Made by a program: the position numbers and the translations under genes. A DNA stretch of 64,000 nucleotides from Halomonas icarae (GTDB taxonomy: Bacteria; Pseudomonadota; Gammaproteobacteria; Pseudomonadales; Halomonadaceae), in the NCBI RefSeq assembly GCF_009901955.1, contig NZ_WUTS01000001.1:2435745-2499744 (forward strand), read 5' to 3'. This document shows positions 28,079-36,826 of this stretch, one piece after another. Each line of letters begins with the position of its first letter. The first letter of the stretch is position 1. The notes beneath the pieces were generated by a model. That model ran no database searches, was not told where the DNA came from, and was given only the letters and a program-made list of their open reading frames with translations.

Positions 28079-29362
28079 ATGACCACCATAATGGTTTGTA
28101 CCATGATCGCCCTGCTGCTGCTGGGCTTTCCGATGATGATCCCGCTGATCACCGCCGCGGTGATCGGCTTCTTCATGATGTTCAATGGCCTGGGCCAGAT
28201 GGACACCCTGATCCAGCAGATGATGGCAGGCATCCGACCCGCCTCGCTGATCGCGGTACCGATGTTCATTCTTGCCGCCGATATCATGACCCGCGGCCAG
28301 TCGGCTGATCGTCTGATCGCCATGGTGATGTCCTTCATCGGCCATATAAAGGGCGGCCTGGCGGTATCGACCGCCACCTCCTGTACCCTGTTCGGCGCCG
28401 TCTCGGGCTCCACCCAGGCCACCGTGGTGGCGGTGGGCTCGCCACTGCGCCCCAAGATGCTCAAGGCCGGCTACTCGGATGCCTTTACCCTGGCACTGAT
28501 CATCAATGCCAGTGATATCGCCTTTCTGATCCCGCCGAGCATCGGCATGATCATCTACGGGGTCATCTCCGAGACCTCCATCGCCGAACTGTTTATCGCC
28601 GGCATCGGGCCTGGGTTGATGATCCTGGCGATGTTCTCGGCCTACTGCGTCGCCTATGCGGTGATCCGCGGTGTTCCTACCGAGCCCAGGGCGACCTGGA
28701 GCGAACGCTTCACCGCCGTTCGTCAGGCACTATGGCCGCTGGGCTTTCCGGTGATCATCGTCGGCGGCATCTATGGGGGCATCTTCAGCCCCACCGAGGC
28801 CGCCGCCGCCTGTGTGCTCTACGCGGTCTTCCTGGAGTTCATCGTCTTCCGCTCGCTGAAGATGCAGCACATCTATGCGATCGCCAAGTCCACCGGCCTG
28901 ATTACCGCGGTAGTTTTCGTGTTGGTGGCCGCAGGCAACGGCTTCTCCTGGATCATCTCATTCGCACAGATTCCGCAGTCGATTCTGGAGGCCGTGGGCA
29001 TCAACGAGGCAGGCCCCACCGGCGTGCTGATCGCGATCTGTATCTCATTCTTCGTGGCCTGCATGTTCGTCGACCCTATCGTGGTCATCCTGGTACTGAC
29101 CCCGATTTTCGCCCCGGCAATCGCGGCCACCGGCCTCGACCCGGTGCTGGTGGGTATTCTGATCACCCTGCAGGTGGCCATCGGCTCGGCCACGCCACCC
29201 TTCGGCTGTGACATCTTCACCGCCATCGCGATCTTCAAGCGCCCCTATCTGGATGTGATCAAGGGGACACCGCCCTTTATCTTTATGCTGATACTGGCCG
29301 CGGCACTGCTGATCATGTTCCCGCAGATTGCCCTGTTCCTGCGCGACGTGGCCTTCAACTGA
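28079..29362 (+). CDS. teaC: TRAP ectoine transporter large permease TeaC
   Basis: A 427-residue membrane protein of about twelve helices that couples sodium entry to ectoine uptake, the usual DctM length. Visible blocks are [75 protein letters not shown] and [19 protein letters not shown]. It follows teaB by 30 bases and precedes teaD by 17, all on one strand. Confidence 0.94.
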   Translation: MTTIMVCTMIALLLLGFPMMIPLITAAVIGFFMMFNGLGQMDTLIQQMMAGIRPASLIAVPMFILAADIMTRGQSADRLIAMVMSFIGHIKGGLAVSTATSCTLFGAVSGSTQATVVAVGSPLRPKMLKAGYSDAFTLALIINASDIAFLIPPSIGMIIYGVISETSIAELFIAGIGPGLMILAMFSAYCVAYAVIRGVPTEPRATWSERFTAVRQALWPLGFPVIIVGGIYGGIFSPTEAAAACVLYAVFLEFIVFRSLKMQHIYAIAKSTGLITAVVFVLVAAGNGFSWIISFAQIPQSILEAVGINEAGPTGVLIAICISFFVACMFVDPIVVILVLTPIFAPAIAATGLDPVLVGILITLQVAIGSATPPFGCDIFTAIAIFKRPYLDVIKGTPPFIFMLILAAALLIMFPQIALFLRDVAFN

Positions 29363-29379
29363 GCCAAGGAGAGAGAACC

Positions 29380-29820
29380 ATGTTCAATCGGATCCTGGTC
29401 CCGGTGGATGGCTCCAAGGGTGCAATCAAGGCGCTCGAGAAGGGCGTGGGGCTACAGCTGTTGACGGGAGCGGAGCTCTATCTGCTGTGTGTCTTCAAGC
29501 ACCATAGTCTGCTTGAGGCATCGCTCTCCATGGTGCCCGACAAACTGGAGATCCCCCACGACGTCCTCAAGGAGTACGCCACCGAGATCGCCGTGCACGC
29601 CAAGAATCAGGCCATCGAGATGGGGGTGCCCGCCGATAAGCTGCGCGCCTTCGTCAAGGCCGGCCGTCCCTCACGTACCATCGTGCGTTTCGCCCGCAAG
29701 CGTGAGTGCGACCTGATCGTGATTGGTGCCCAGGGCACCGGCGGTGACAAGAGCCTGCTGCTGGGGAGTGTCTCCCAGCGCGTGGCGGGCTCTGCCCACT
29801 GCCCTACCCTGGTGGTCTGA
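29380..29820 (+). CDS. teaD: UspA-type regulator TeaD
   Basis: A 146-residue single-domain universal stress protein with [19 protein letters not shown] and the ATP-binding pattern [22 protein letters not shown]. In H. elongata TeaD binds ATP and negatively modulates TeaABC activity; I infer the same here from position and similarity. AAGGAGAG precedes the ATG. A hairpin follows the stop and closes the operon. Confidence 0.92.
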   Translation: MFNRILVPVDGSKGAIKALEKGVGLQLLTGAELYLLCVFKHHSLLEASLSMVPDKLEIPHDVLKEYATEIAVHAKNQAIEMGVPADKLRAFVKAGRPSRTIVRFARKRECDLIVIGAQGTGGDKSLLLGSVSQRVAGSAHCPTLVV

Positions 29821-29833
29821 GACAGCCCCTCTT

Positions 29834-29867
29834 CGTCCCGGTTTCGCTCGGATGCGGAACCGGGACG
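29834..29867 (+). terminator. terminator-like hairpin after teaD
   Basis: CGTCCCGGTT at 29834-29843 pairs with AACCGGGACG at 29858-29867, the stem extended by CGC/GCG inside. The following ACCCTGTTAG is poor in T, so it may act in mRNA protection as much as in termination. Confidence 0.6.
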
Positions 29868-29949
29868 ACCCTGTTAGAGTCCCATGATTCGCATTCATCC
29901 CAGGCGCCATCGGCGCCGGAACCATAAGCCGGAATCACAAGAGAGTCAC

Positions 29950-30732
29950 ATGAAACGACTGCTGACCACCGCCTCACTTGCCGCCCTGCTGGGCGCCGCG
30001 CCCCTGGCAATGGGTGCCCCGGAGAGTGATGAAGAGAAGCTGGGCTACAGCCTGGGCGTGACCCTGGGCCAGAGCATCCAGCAGGATGTCGAGAACCTCG
30101 ATGTCGACGCCTTCACCCAGGCCATCCAGGATGTCTTCGCCGGCGACGACCTCGAGATGAGCGACGAGGAGATGGCCGAGGCGCTGATGACCTTCCAGCA
30201 GCAGGCCGCCGCGGCTCGTCAGGCCGAGGCCGAAGCCGCCGCCGAGGCCAACCGCGCCGAGGGCGAGACCTATCTGGCCGAGAACGCCGAGCGTGAAGGT
30301 GTCGTGACCACCGACTCCGGTTTGCAGTATCGCGAGCTGGCCTCCGGTGACGGCGCCACCCCTGGCGCCCAGGACAGCGTCGAGGTGCATTACGAGGGTA
30401 CCCTGATCGACGGCACGGTCTTCGACAGCTCCTATGCACGCGGTAACCCGGTCAGTTTTCGCGTCGATCAGGTGATCGAGGGGTGGCAGGAAGCCCTGCA
30501 GCTGATGAGCGTGGGCGATACCTGGGAGATCGTCATTCCCCATGAGCTTGCCTACGGTGCCCAGGGCCAGGGCCCCATCGGCCCCTACGAGACCCTGACC
30601 TTCAAGGTCGAGCTGCTCGGCATCAACGACGCGCAAGCCCCCTCCAGCGCCAGCGCCGAGGAAGCCTCCGCCGAAGCAGGCATTGATAACGGCGACGAGG
30701 ATACCGCCAACGATAGTCAGACCAGTGAGTAA
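29950..30732 (+). CDS. FKBP-type peptidyl-prolyl isomerase (FkpA/Mip-like)
   Basis: A 260-residue exported isomerase and chaperone. The signal peptide ends near MGA (residue 23). A helical dimerisation domain follows (EEKLGYSLGVTLGQSIQQD to about 110), with an Ala/Glu-rich linker helix. The FKBP domain has GLQYRELASGDG, VEVHYEGTLIDGTVFDSSY, GWQEALQLMSVGDTWEI and IPHELAYGAQGQGPIGP. A 25-residue acidic tail rich in Glu, Ala and Asp follows it. The start at 29950 begins the signal peptide. The next gene overlaps its end by eight bases. Confidence 0.9.
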   Translation: MKRLLTTASLAALLGAAPLAMGAPESDEEKLGYSLGVTLGQSIQQDVENLDVDAFTQAIQDVFAGDDLEMSDEEMAEALMTFQQQAAAARQAEAEAAAEANRAEGETYLAENAEREGVVTTDSGLQYRELASGDGATPGAQDSVEVHYEGTLIDGTVFDSSYARGNPVSFRVDQVIEGWQEALQLMSVGDTWEIVIPHELAYGAQGQGPIGPYETLTFKVELLGINDAQAPSSASAEEASAEAGIDNGDEDTANDSQTSE

Positions 30733-31786
30733 GCCTCGCCCGTCCATATGGGCAGCTGCAGCGATGGTTGCTACGCTGCCCATGGAGTCACTGTTCGCCG
30801 ATACGCCACCTCCCCCCCAACAGCTCCCGGCTCTGGCCGCCAGCGTCGAGGATGTCAGCGTCATCGGCGTCTCCTCTGGCGGCTATATGGCGACCCAGCT
30901 GGCCGTGGCCTGGCCGGAACGCTTCGCCGGACTCGGCGTGCTTGCCGCTGGCCCCTGGTCCTGCGCCCAGGGCTCGCTGGGTGTGGCCCTGGGTCAGTGC
31001 ATGACCACCCAACGCGGCATGCCTGATATGCAGGCTCTGGAGCAGCGCCTCGCCAGCTACCGCGAGCGCGGCCTGGTCGGCGAGGCCGAAGCGCTTGCGT
31101 CACTCAGGGTCTATGTCTGGCACGGCGGAGCCGACGCGGTGGTCGAGCCACGGCTGGGAGAGGCACTGGTCGAGCAGTTTCAGGGCTGGCTAAGCGATCC
31201 TTCGCAGTTGCAGTGGCGCCGAGACGCCGACGCGGGCCACGGCTGGCCCGTCGACGCCACGCTTGGCAAGACCGATAACCGCGAGCTGGCCGACTGTCAT
31301 GACGCGGGCCCTCCCTATCTGCTGGCCTGTGACAACGATATCGCCGGCGATGTCCTGAACTGGCTGCACGGTGACCTGACGCCTCCCGCCGACGGTGAGA
31401 CCCCCGGCAAGCTACGGCGCTTCGATCAGGGCGATTACGACGCCAGGGGGCTGGCCGACACCGGCTACCTGTTCGTGCCGAAACGCTGCGAGGAGGGGGG
31501 CTGTACGGTCAGCATGGCCCTGCATGGCTGCAACATGACAACCGAGCAGATTGGCGAGGCCTTCGTGGGCCATACCGGTCTCAACGCCTGGGCGGCGGAG
31601 AATCGGCGGATCGTGCTCTACCCACAGGCCGAGACGCGCCTGGGCAACCCCCAGGGATGCTGGGATTGGTGGGGCTATGCGGAGAGTAGCTGGCAACTCG
31701 ACCCCATGCATGACAGCCGTCAGGGCACCCAGACTCGTGCGCTGATGGCCATGCTGCAACGGCTTCAGGAGAAGCCTGCGCGCTGA
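30725..31786 (+). CDS. secreted PHB-depolymerase-like alpha/beta hydrolase
   Basis: A 353-residue exported esterase. From the GTG at 30725 there is a signal peptide, IWAAAAMVATLPMESLFA. The catalytic serine lies in GVSSGGYMATQLAVAWPERFAGL, a GxSxG box; a candidate Asp is in YVWHGGADAVV and a second conserved region is SMALHGCNMTTEQIGE. This layout matches the short-chain polyhydroxyalkanoate depolymerase family (extracellular catalytic domain type 2). No separate substrate-binding domain is visible, so the natural substrate may be soluble oligomers or another ester. The overlap with the FKBP gene suggests co-translation. Confidence 0.8.
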   Translation: MSKPRPSIWAAAAMVATLPMESLFADTPPPPQQLPALAASVEDVSVIGVSSGGYMATQLAVAWPERFAGLGVLAAGPWSCAQGSLGVALGQCMTTQRGMPDMQALEQRLASYRERGLVGEAEALASLRVYVWHGGADAVVEPRLGEALVEQFQGWLSDPSQLQWRRDADAGHGWPVDATLGKTDNRELADCHDAGPPYLLACDNDIAGDVLNWLHGDLTPPADGETPGKLRRFDQGDYDARGLADTGYLFVPKRCEEGGCTVSMALHGCNMTTEQIGEAFVGHTGLNAWAAENRRIVLYPQAETRLGNPQGCWDWWGYAESSWQLDPMHDSRQGTQTRALMAMLQRLQEKPAR

Positions 31787-31803
31787 ACTCGACGGCCCCT
31801 GCA

Positions 31804-32391
31804 CTAGAGGATTTCGTGTAGCGCGGCAAGCAACCCACGGTGGGAGGGTGAGTAGAGCACCCGACGCTGGATATTCCCCTCGCGGTCAACCAGATAGAGC
31901 GACGAACTATGGTCGATGGTGTAGCCCATGGCGGAGTCCGGCGCGTCGACCTTGCGCCATACCACCCCGTAGCGCTCGGCCAGTTCTTCGAGCTGGACCG
32001 GGCTGCCGGTGGCACCGACGAAGCGCTCGCCGAAGAATGCCAGATACTCCTCCAGCCGGGCGAGGCTATCACGCTCGGGGTCCAGCGAGACCATCAATGG
32101 CACGAGCCGCTCTCGCTGAGCGGGCTCGAGCTCGGCCAGCGCCTGGCGCACCACCGCCAGGCTCATGGGGCAGACGTCGGGACAGTGGGTATAGCCGAAG
32201 AACAGGACCGCCAACTGGTCATCGTCCAGGTGTTCGAGGCTGAACTCCCCCCGGGTCGAGGCCAGTTCTACTGGCCCACCGACAGGACCGCCGTCGACTC
32301 CCGCTGTCAGCTGCTGCTGGAACCAGCCGACGCCGCCCACCGCCACCAGCATAATCAAGACCATGCCGGCCCAGACTCCCTTGCGTTTCAT
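31804..32391 (-). CDS. SCO1/SenC family copper protein
   Basis: A 195-residue membrane-anchored thioredoxin-fold protein used in assembling the CuA centre of cytochrome oxidase or in periplasmic copper and redox handling. One N-terminal helix (8-25), then GEFSLEHL, FFGYTHCPDVCPM with the copper-binding Cys70 and Cys74, SLDPERDS and the third ligand in YTIDHSSS (His161). All three ligands are present. It overlaps the unknown membrane protein upstream by four bases. No oxidase genes are nearby in the window. Confidence 0.92.
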   Translation of the reverse strand: MKRKGVWAGMVLIMLVAVGGVGWFQQQLTAGVDGGPVGGPVELASTRGEFSLEHLDDDQLAVLFFGYTHCPDVCPMSLAVVRQALAELEPAQRERLVPLMVSLDPERDSLARLEEYLAFFGERFVGATGSPVQLEELAERYGVVWRKVDAPDSAMGYTIDHSSSLYLVDREGNIQRRVLYSPSHRGLLAALHEIL

Positions 32392-32903
32392 GGCCCGCCT
32401 CCCCTGACCTCGAAATCGAACCCGCTCCCCAGCTTACCATCGGCCGTCTCGATAACCACCCGTGCCCGCCAGGGCATCACCGTCTCGGTACAGATCGGTA
32501 TCTGTGCCTCGCCACGATAGCGTCCATCCGCCTCGAGACTCAGGGGGTAGCGATGCAACCCCATGTCCATGTCGCGACCGACGAAATCTACCATCACGCG
32601 CTCGGCCTTCACGCCCTGCAGTGACACCTCCAGCGGCATGCGCTGCAGCGCACGAATCTCGCCACGCACGCCGAGATCGAGCGTCAGCTGTCGCTGATCA
32701 CCCAGTTCTGCCATGCAGGGACCAGCACTCAACTGGCACCCCTGCGACTCGGGATACCAGCGCACCTGACCCATATCACGCAGCAGGTAGCTGGTCAGAT
32801 ACCACAGGGCGATGGTTACCGCGCCCAGGGTCAACAGCACCAGCAGTCGCAACAGCGGGGGGCGTGAGGCAGTAAGTGAGTCGGGCATAGGAGTCGTATT
32901 CAT
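32388..32903 (-). CDS. membrane-anchored protein of unknown function, paired with SCO1
   Basis: A 171-residue protein from the ATG at 32903, or 166 from 32888. It has a single helix (LLRLLVLLTLGAVTIALWYL) and a periplasmic domain with two cysteines (QGCQLSAGPCMAEL), the block FVGRDMDMGLHRYPL and a terminal beta-rich part with PICTETVMPWRARVVIE. It resembles FixH-like or copper-chaperone-type domains in layout (one helix plus a beta sandwich), but I do not recognise the family. Translational coupling to SCO1 suggests a shared role in metal delivery. Confidence 0.7.
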   Translation of the reverse strand: MNTTPMPDSLTASRPPLLRLLVLLTLGAVTIALWYLTSYLLRDMGQVRWYPESQGCQLSAGPCMAELGDQRQLTLDLGVRGEIRALQRMPLEVSLQGVKAERVMVDFVGRDMDMGLHRYPLSLEADGRYRGEAQIPICTETVMPWRARVVIETADGKLGSGFDFEVRGGGP

Positions 32904-32995
32904 CACGCAGGTAGCCGGTATCGGCAAGCTTATCAGTATTCGGCTATGGCAGACTGCGGAACGATGTCGCAGGTAACGAGACCAAGGAGACCGAC

Positions 32996-33913
32996 ATGGC
33001 GGATATTGCGGGTGCCCTGGGGCCCCTGTTCCTGTTGATTCTGCTGGGCACCCTGCTGGGCAGGCTACGTCAGCCAGGCGCCGACTTCTGGCCACAGCTG
33101 GAGCGACTGATCTACTTCCTGCTGTTTCCCGCCATGCTGGTGGCGACCCTGGCCACCGCCGACGTCAGCCAGGTGCCGGTGAGCCGAGTGGCGATCGCCC
33201 TGCTGGGTCCCATGGGCGCCTTCGCCATCGTACTATGGCGGCTGCGTGGCTGGCTGGGCATGCAGGCCGCGGCCTTCACCTCGACCTTCCAGGGGGCGCT
33301 GCGCTTCAATACCTATGTGGGGGTGGCGGGCGCCGCGGCACTGCACGGCATCCCGGGCGCCACGGTGGCCGCGGTGGCCGTGGCACTGATGGTCCCGGTG
33401 GTCAATGTCCTCTGTGTCTCCAGCTTTATTGCCGCCGGCACTCTCGGACGCGGCAGCCTCGCCAAGAGCCTGACGGCCCTGGGCCGCAATCCCCTTATTC
33501 TGGCCTGCCTGGTCGGCATTGGACTCAATATCGGCGGCATCGGCCTGCCGGGCTGGAGTGAAGCGACGGTGGAGCTGCTGGGGCGTGCCGCCCTGCCCCT
33601 GGGGCTGGTGGCGGTCGGCGTGGCCCTGCGCCCCGCGGCCCTGGTACGCCTCGACCGTGGGATCTGGGCAAGCCACCTGGTGAAGCTGGCACTGATGCCG
33701 GCCCTGGCGCTGATACTGGCACTGCTGCTGAGGCTCGACCCGGTGAGTCGCGATGTGGCGCTGCTGTTCGCCGCGCTACCCACCGCCACCTCGGCCTATA
33801 TCCTGGCCCGCCAGCTGGGCGGGGATGCCGAGATGATGGCCGCCGTGATCACCGGCCAGACGTTGCTGGCCATGGCGACCCTGCCGCTGTGGCTGCGCCT
33901 GGCGGGAGCCTGA
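32996..33913 (+). CDS. AEC (auxin efflux carrier) family transporter
   Basis: A 305-residue membrane protein of about ten helices. LGPLFLLILLGTLLGRL, LIYFLLFPAMLVATLA, FQGALRFNTYVGVAGAAAL, LGRNPLILACLVGIGLN, and ALPTATSAYILARQLGGD are typical of the AEC/YfdV family, which export or exchange small organic acids. The substrate is unknown. AAGGAG precedes the ATG by six bases. It starts divergently from the SCO1 pair. Confidence 0.88.
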   Translation: MADIAGALGPLFLLILLGTLLGRLRQPGADFWPQLERLIYFLLFPAMLVATLATADVSQVPVSRVAIALLGPMGAFAIVLWRLRGWLGMQAAAFTSTFQGALRFNTYVGVAGAAALHGIPGATVAAVAVALMVPVVNVLCVSSFIAAGTLGRGSLAKSLTALGRNPLILACLVGIGLNIGGIGLPGWSEATVELLGRAALPLGLVAVGVALRPAALVRLDRGIWASHLVKLALMPALALILALLLRLDPVSRDVALLFAALPTATSAYILARQLGGDAEMMAAVITGQTLLAMATLPLWLRLAGA

Positions 33914-33933
33914 AGCACGATTTAATAAAAAAC

Positions 33934-33975
33934 GTTCGCATTTGTGTTGACGACACAAACGAGAACGATTACTCT
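33934..33975 (+). promoter_or_regulatory. candidate promoter within an interrupted dyad
   Basis: TTGACG (33947-33952), 17 bases, TACTCT (33970-33975), read rightward. The -35 sits in the centre of a 14-base inverted repeat with two mismatches (33934-33947 and 33953-33966). The AACGAGAACGATTACT stretch resembles a weak Fur box. The dyad could instead be a terminator for the AEC gene, since seven T follow at 33974-33981 after an 8-base gap. Confidence 0.4.
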
Positions 33976-33981
33976 TTTTTT

Positions 33982-34096
33982 GACGACGTTGATGAGGCGT
34001 CGCCACCAGGCGGGGCCCGCCAGTCTCCTGGCCTGGTTTCTCCCTCTCATTGCTAGACACGGTCTTGCGCCACCCTCCTCGAGGGTGGCTTTTTTT
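33982..34096 (+). ncRNA. candidate structured small RNA (or long 3' UTR)
   Basis: About 115 bases between a plausible promoter and a strong intrinsic terminator, in a gap with no open frame matching any family. The segment can fold: ACCAGG/CCTGGT and GGCGGG/CCCGCC stems lie in its first half, and CATTGCT is exposed at 34048-34054 before the terminator stem. CATTGCT also occurs in the seed region of enterobacterial RyhB, which may be coincidence. The alternative is a 3' UTR of the AEC transporter mRNA. Confidence 0.35.
34069..34096 (+). terminator. strong intrinsic terminator
   Basis: GCCACCCTC, loop CTC, GAGGGTGGC (34069-34089), followed by seven T. It is oriented rightward, so it does not serve hemN, which converges on it from the right. 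It ends whatever is transcribed from the 33.9 kb region. Confidence 0.9.
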
Positions 34097-34098
34097 GT

Positions 34099-35484
34099 TC
34101 ACACCGTGCGCGAGTAGCGTCCCGTGCTATGAGCCAGGTAGGCATCGAAGGCCATGGCGGCGTTGCGCATCATCAGTCGGCCGGCCGGGAGCAGCTCGAT
34201 CTCGTTATCGCGAATCGCCAGCAGGCCATCATCGGCCATCTCCTGGAGCTCGCTCAGGGCGTCGGCGAAATAGTCGCGGAAGATGATCCCGTGCCGCGCC
34301 TCAATGGCGGCGAAGTCGATGCGGTTATGGCACATCAGGGCATTGATCACGTCGCGACGCAGGCGATCATCGTCGCTGAGCCGATAGCCCCGGAACACCG
34401 CGAGTCGCTCCTCTTGCAGACGGTGCTGGTACTGGGCGGTCTCCTTGACGTTCTGGCTGTAGGTATCACCCACCTTGCCGATGGAGGTGATGCCCAGGCC
34501 GATCATGTCGCAGTCGGCATGAGTGGAGTAACCCTGGAAGTTGCGCTGCAGAGTGCCGTTCTTCCGGGCCAGGCTCAGCTCGTCATCGGGCAGGGCGAAG
34601 TGATCCATGCCGATATAGACATAGCCGGCCTCGGTAAGCCGTCGAATGGTCAGCTCCAGCAGCTCCAGCTTGCGCTCCGGAGGCGGCATGTCCTCGGGGC
34701 GTATCAGCCGCTGCGCCTTGAACAGCTCCGGCAGGTGCGCGTAGCTGTAGGTGGCGATCCGGTCCGGGCGCAGCGCGATGATCTTGTCCAGGGTGGTATC
34801 GAAGCTGGCTACCGTCTGCAGCGGCAGGCCATAGATCAGATCGACGCTGATCGACTGGAAGCCTGCCTGGCGAGCGGCATGAACCAGGGAGACGACATCC
34901 TCCTCGCTCTGCACCCGATTGACCGCCTTCTGCACATCGGGATCGAAGTCCTGTACCCCGAAGCTCAGGCGGTTGAAACCCAGCGCATGGAGCTCGTGAA
35001 TCTGCTCGGGGGTTACCGTGCGTGGATCCACCTCCAGCGAGAACTCGCGCTCCTCGGGCGACGCGAAGTGGAAGGCGGCATCCAGGCTTGCCATCAGCTC
35101 GCCGAGCTGGTCATTGCTCAGGTAGGTCGGCGTGCCGCCCCCCAGATGCAGCTGAGTCATGCGCCGGGTTTCGTCGAACAGCGCCCCCTGCACCCGGATC
35201 TCCTGCTGCAGCCAGGCCAGATATTCCGCCGCACGCTCGGTGTTATGGGTGATAATCTTGTTGCAGGCGCAGTAGTAGCAGAGGCTCTTGCAGAACGGAA
35301 TATGCACATAGACCGATAGCGGCTTGGGCTCGGCGTCAGCATTGCTGCGCTCTGCGGCGGCACGATAGTCATCCTCGGCGAAGGCCGCATGGAACTGCGG
35401 CGCCGTGGGATAGGAGGTATAGCGCGGGCCGGGACGATCGTATTTCTCGACCAGGGGGCGATTGAAGAGCTGATGGTCTTGCAT
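34099..35484 (-). CDS. hemN: oxygen-independent coproporphyrinogen III oxidase
   Basis: Radical-SAM enzyme that decarboxylates coproporphyrinogen III without oxygen, allowing heme synthesis during anaerobic growth. The product is 461 residues. The cluster-binding motif is CKSLCYYC (Cys65, Cys69, Cys72), followed by HLGGGTPTYL, EFSLEVDPRTVTPEQ, RLSFGVQDFDPDVQKAVNR and SVDLIYGLPLQT. The N-terminal LVEKYDRPGPRYTSYPTA is the HemN hallmark. The ATG at 35484 is chosen because homology starts there. A perfect FNR-like palindrome lies 104-117 bases upstream, matching anaerobic induction. Confidence 0.96.
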   Translation of the reverse strand: MQDHQLFNRPLVEKYDRPGPRYTSYPTAPQFHAAFAEDDYRAAAERSNADAEPKPLSVYVHIPFCKSLCYYCACNKIITHNTERAAEYLAWLQQEIRVQGALFDETRRMTQLHLGGGTPTYLSNDQLGELMASLDAAFHFASPEEREFSLEVDPRTVTPEQIHELHALGFNRLSFGVQDFDPDVQKAVNRVQSEEDVVSLVHAARQAGFQSISVDLIYGLPLQTVASFDTTLDKIIALRPDRIATYSYAHLPELFKAQRLIRPEDMPPPERKLELLELTIRRLTEAGYVYIGMDHFALPDDELSLARKNGTLQRNFQGYSTHADCDMIGLGITSIGKVGDTYSQNVKETAQYQHRLQEERLAVFRGYRLSDDDRLRRDVINALMCHNRIDFAAIEARHGIIFRDYFADALSELQEMADDGLLAIRDNEIELLPAGRLMMRNAAMAFDAYLAHSTGRYSRTV

Positions 35485-35587
35485 GGTCAAACGGCCTCGT
35501 TGAATGACTTGGCATCGTCGCGGCGATGCCCAATGGTGCGCAGTATGCCAGCCTGAAACCGGCGCGTCGGTACCCTTGTGGAGGTAG

Positions 35588-35601
35588 TTGACCCCGGTCA
35601 A
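35588..35601. promoter_or_regulatory. FNR/ANR/DNR-type box upstream of hemN
   Basis: TTGACCCCGGTCAA fits TTGAY-N4-RTCAA, and the surrounding 18 bases (35586-35603) form a perfect palindrome. It overlaps the last codons of nnrS and lies 104 bases upstream of hemN. In relatives hemN is activated by FNR-family regulators under low oxygen or with nitric oxide. Confidence 0.7.
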
Positions 35602-36740
35602 CTCCCTGGCCGAATCGACACTCGCCGCGACCACACGAACAGCCGCCAGGCGGCGAGCAGCCATGCCAGACTCCAGACCAGGGCAGAAGCCCACAGCAGC
35701 GACAACCAGGCCGCGCCCGCGGGAAAGGCCACCAGGCGCAGCACGGCCGCCACACTGAACAGCAGCGCCAGCAGCAACAATATCGGCTCCCGCTCGGGCC
35801 GCCCCCTGGCCCGGAGAATCGCCTGGCGCAGCATGATCCCGCTAGCCAGAGTGCCCAGCGCCCCCACGGTAAAGGCGTGCAGCACACCGTTCAGTGGTTG
35901 GCCCAGCCAGAGTGATCGGGCCAGTAGCAGCAACCCGCCCCCCAGCCAGGCATAACCCAGCAGCAGGCCGATAAGATCGGGGCGCCGTCGGCAGGCCCAG
36001 GGACGCCAGCACCATAGCCGCCACAGTACCAGCAGCCCCGCCACCGCTACCAGGGAGGCTGCAAGGCTGGTAGTGATCGACCAGGGTGCCAGCAGCGGGG
36101 TCATCCCCAGCAGCACGATCAGTGCCGCCTCCAGGCGCGGCTGAACCCCGGCACCGGCCTGGCGTCGGCTGGCCATCAGGTGGCCATTGACCGCCGGTGC
36201 CAGCACACGACCGCCCATGAAGGTCATCAACAGCACCAGCCACAGCACGGCGTGCTGTACCAGCGCGGAGGCCGGCACGCCCGGCCGTGTCAGTCGCTCC
36301 ACCAGAGTTGCCACGGCAAGCAGACAGAGCAGCCCCAACAGCGGCGAGAGCAGTCGATTACGCCACTTCTTGGCGGCCAGGAAGCGCGGCACCAGCCGCC
36401 AGGCCAGCAGCAGGGCAAACAGGCCATCGGCCAGCAGCACGGACAGTGCCTCCGGCCAGACCAGACCCACTCCCCTGGCAACCAACCAGAGTGCCACCAA
36501 CCCCAGTAGCCAGTGACGCGGCAGCGGCCCCAGCAGGTAGCCGGTAATCACCGCGAGGGCGAAACCGAACAGCAGTTCGCGACCATGTGCCGCGGGGGAG
36601 TCGATCAGCCCCAGAGGGATAGCATGGTAGAATGCCAGCAGTGACAGCGGCACCATCAGGGCCGTATGCAGCGCCGCCAAGGGAAAGAAGAGCCGCCAGG
36701 CCGGCGTTCTGTGGTGTGAGGTGTCGGCTTTTGTTGACAT
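35598..36740 (-). CDS. nnrS: NnrS family heme-copper membrane protein
   Basis: A 380-residue polytopic membrane protein of about eleven to twelve helices. Family features are PAWRLFFPLAALHTALMVPL, HGRELLFGFALAVITGYLL, LMTFMGGRVLAPAVNGHL, QPLNGVLHAFTVGALGTLASGIML and terminal helices. NnrS proteins bind heme and copper and relieve nitrosative stress. Conserved His and Arg near the membrane face are present (HGRELLFGF, LHAFTVGA). An NsrR-like box lies 29 bases upstream of its start, and nsrR is encoded just beyond, divergently. Confidence 0.92.
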   Translation of the reverse strand: MSTKADTSHHRTPAWRLFFPLAALHTALMVPLSLLAFYHAIPLGLIDSPAAHGRELLFGFALAVITGYLLGPLPRHWLLGLVALWLVARGVGLVWPEALSVLLADGLFALLLAWRLVPRFLAAKKWRNRLLSPLLGLLCLLAVATLVERLTRPGVPASALVQHAVLWLVLLMTFMGGRVLAPAVNGHLMASRRQAGAGVQPRLEAALIVLLGMTPLLAPWSITTSLAASLVAVAGLLVLWRLWCWRPWACRRRPDLIGLLLGYAWLGGGLLLLARSLWLGQPLNGVLHAFTVGALGTLASGIMLRQAILRARGRPEREPILLLLALLFSVAAVLRLVAFPAGAAWLSLLWASALVWSLAWLLAAWRLFVWSRRVSIRPGS

Positions 36741-36768
36741 GGGGCAACTCCCAGGTCGGCTGCAGTGC

Positions 36769-36786
36769 TAAGATGCATGTATCTTA
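36769..36786. promoter_or_regulatory. NsrR-like operator between nnrS and DUF454-nsrR
   Basis: TAAGATGCATGTATCTTA is a dyad matching itself at 16 of 18 bases and contains the half-site AAGATGCAT typical of NsrR. It lies 29 bases upstream of nnrS and 41 upstream of the DUF454 gene, so one site could control both the NO-stress protein and the regulator. Confidence 0.65.
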
Positions 36787-36826
36787 CCACTTAATACGCT
36801 ACCCCCCGGGTTGGGGAGATCATGAC

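Noticed and set aside
34129-35319. Plus-strand frame of about 400 residues opposite hemN
   Set aside because: Shadow of the conserved hemN gene; no domain pattern of its own.
36632-36826. Longer start for the DUF454 protein
   Set aside because: The extension has no similarity and would cover the NsrR-like operator and antisense nnrS.
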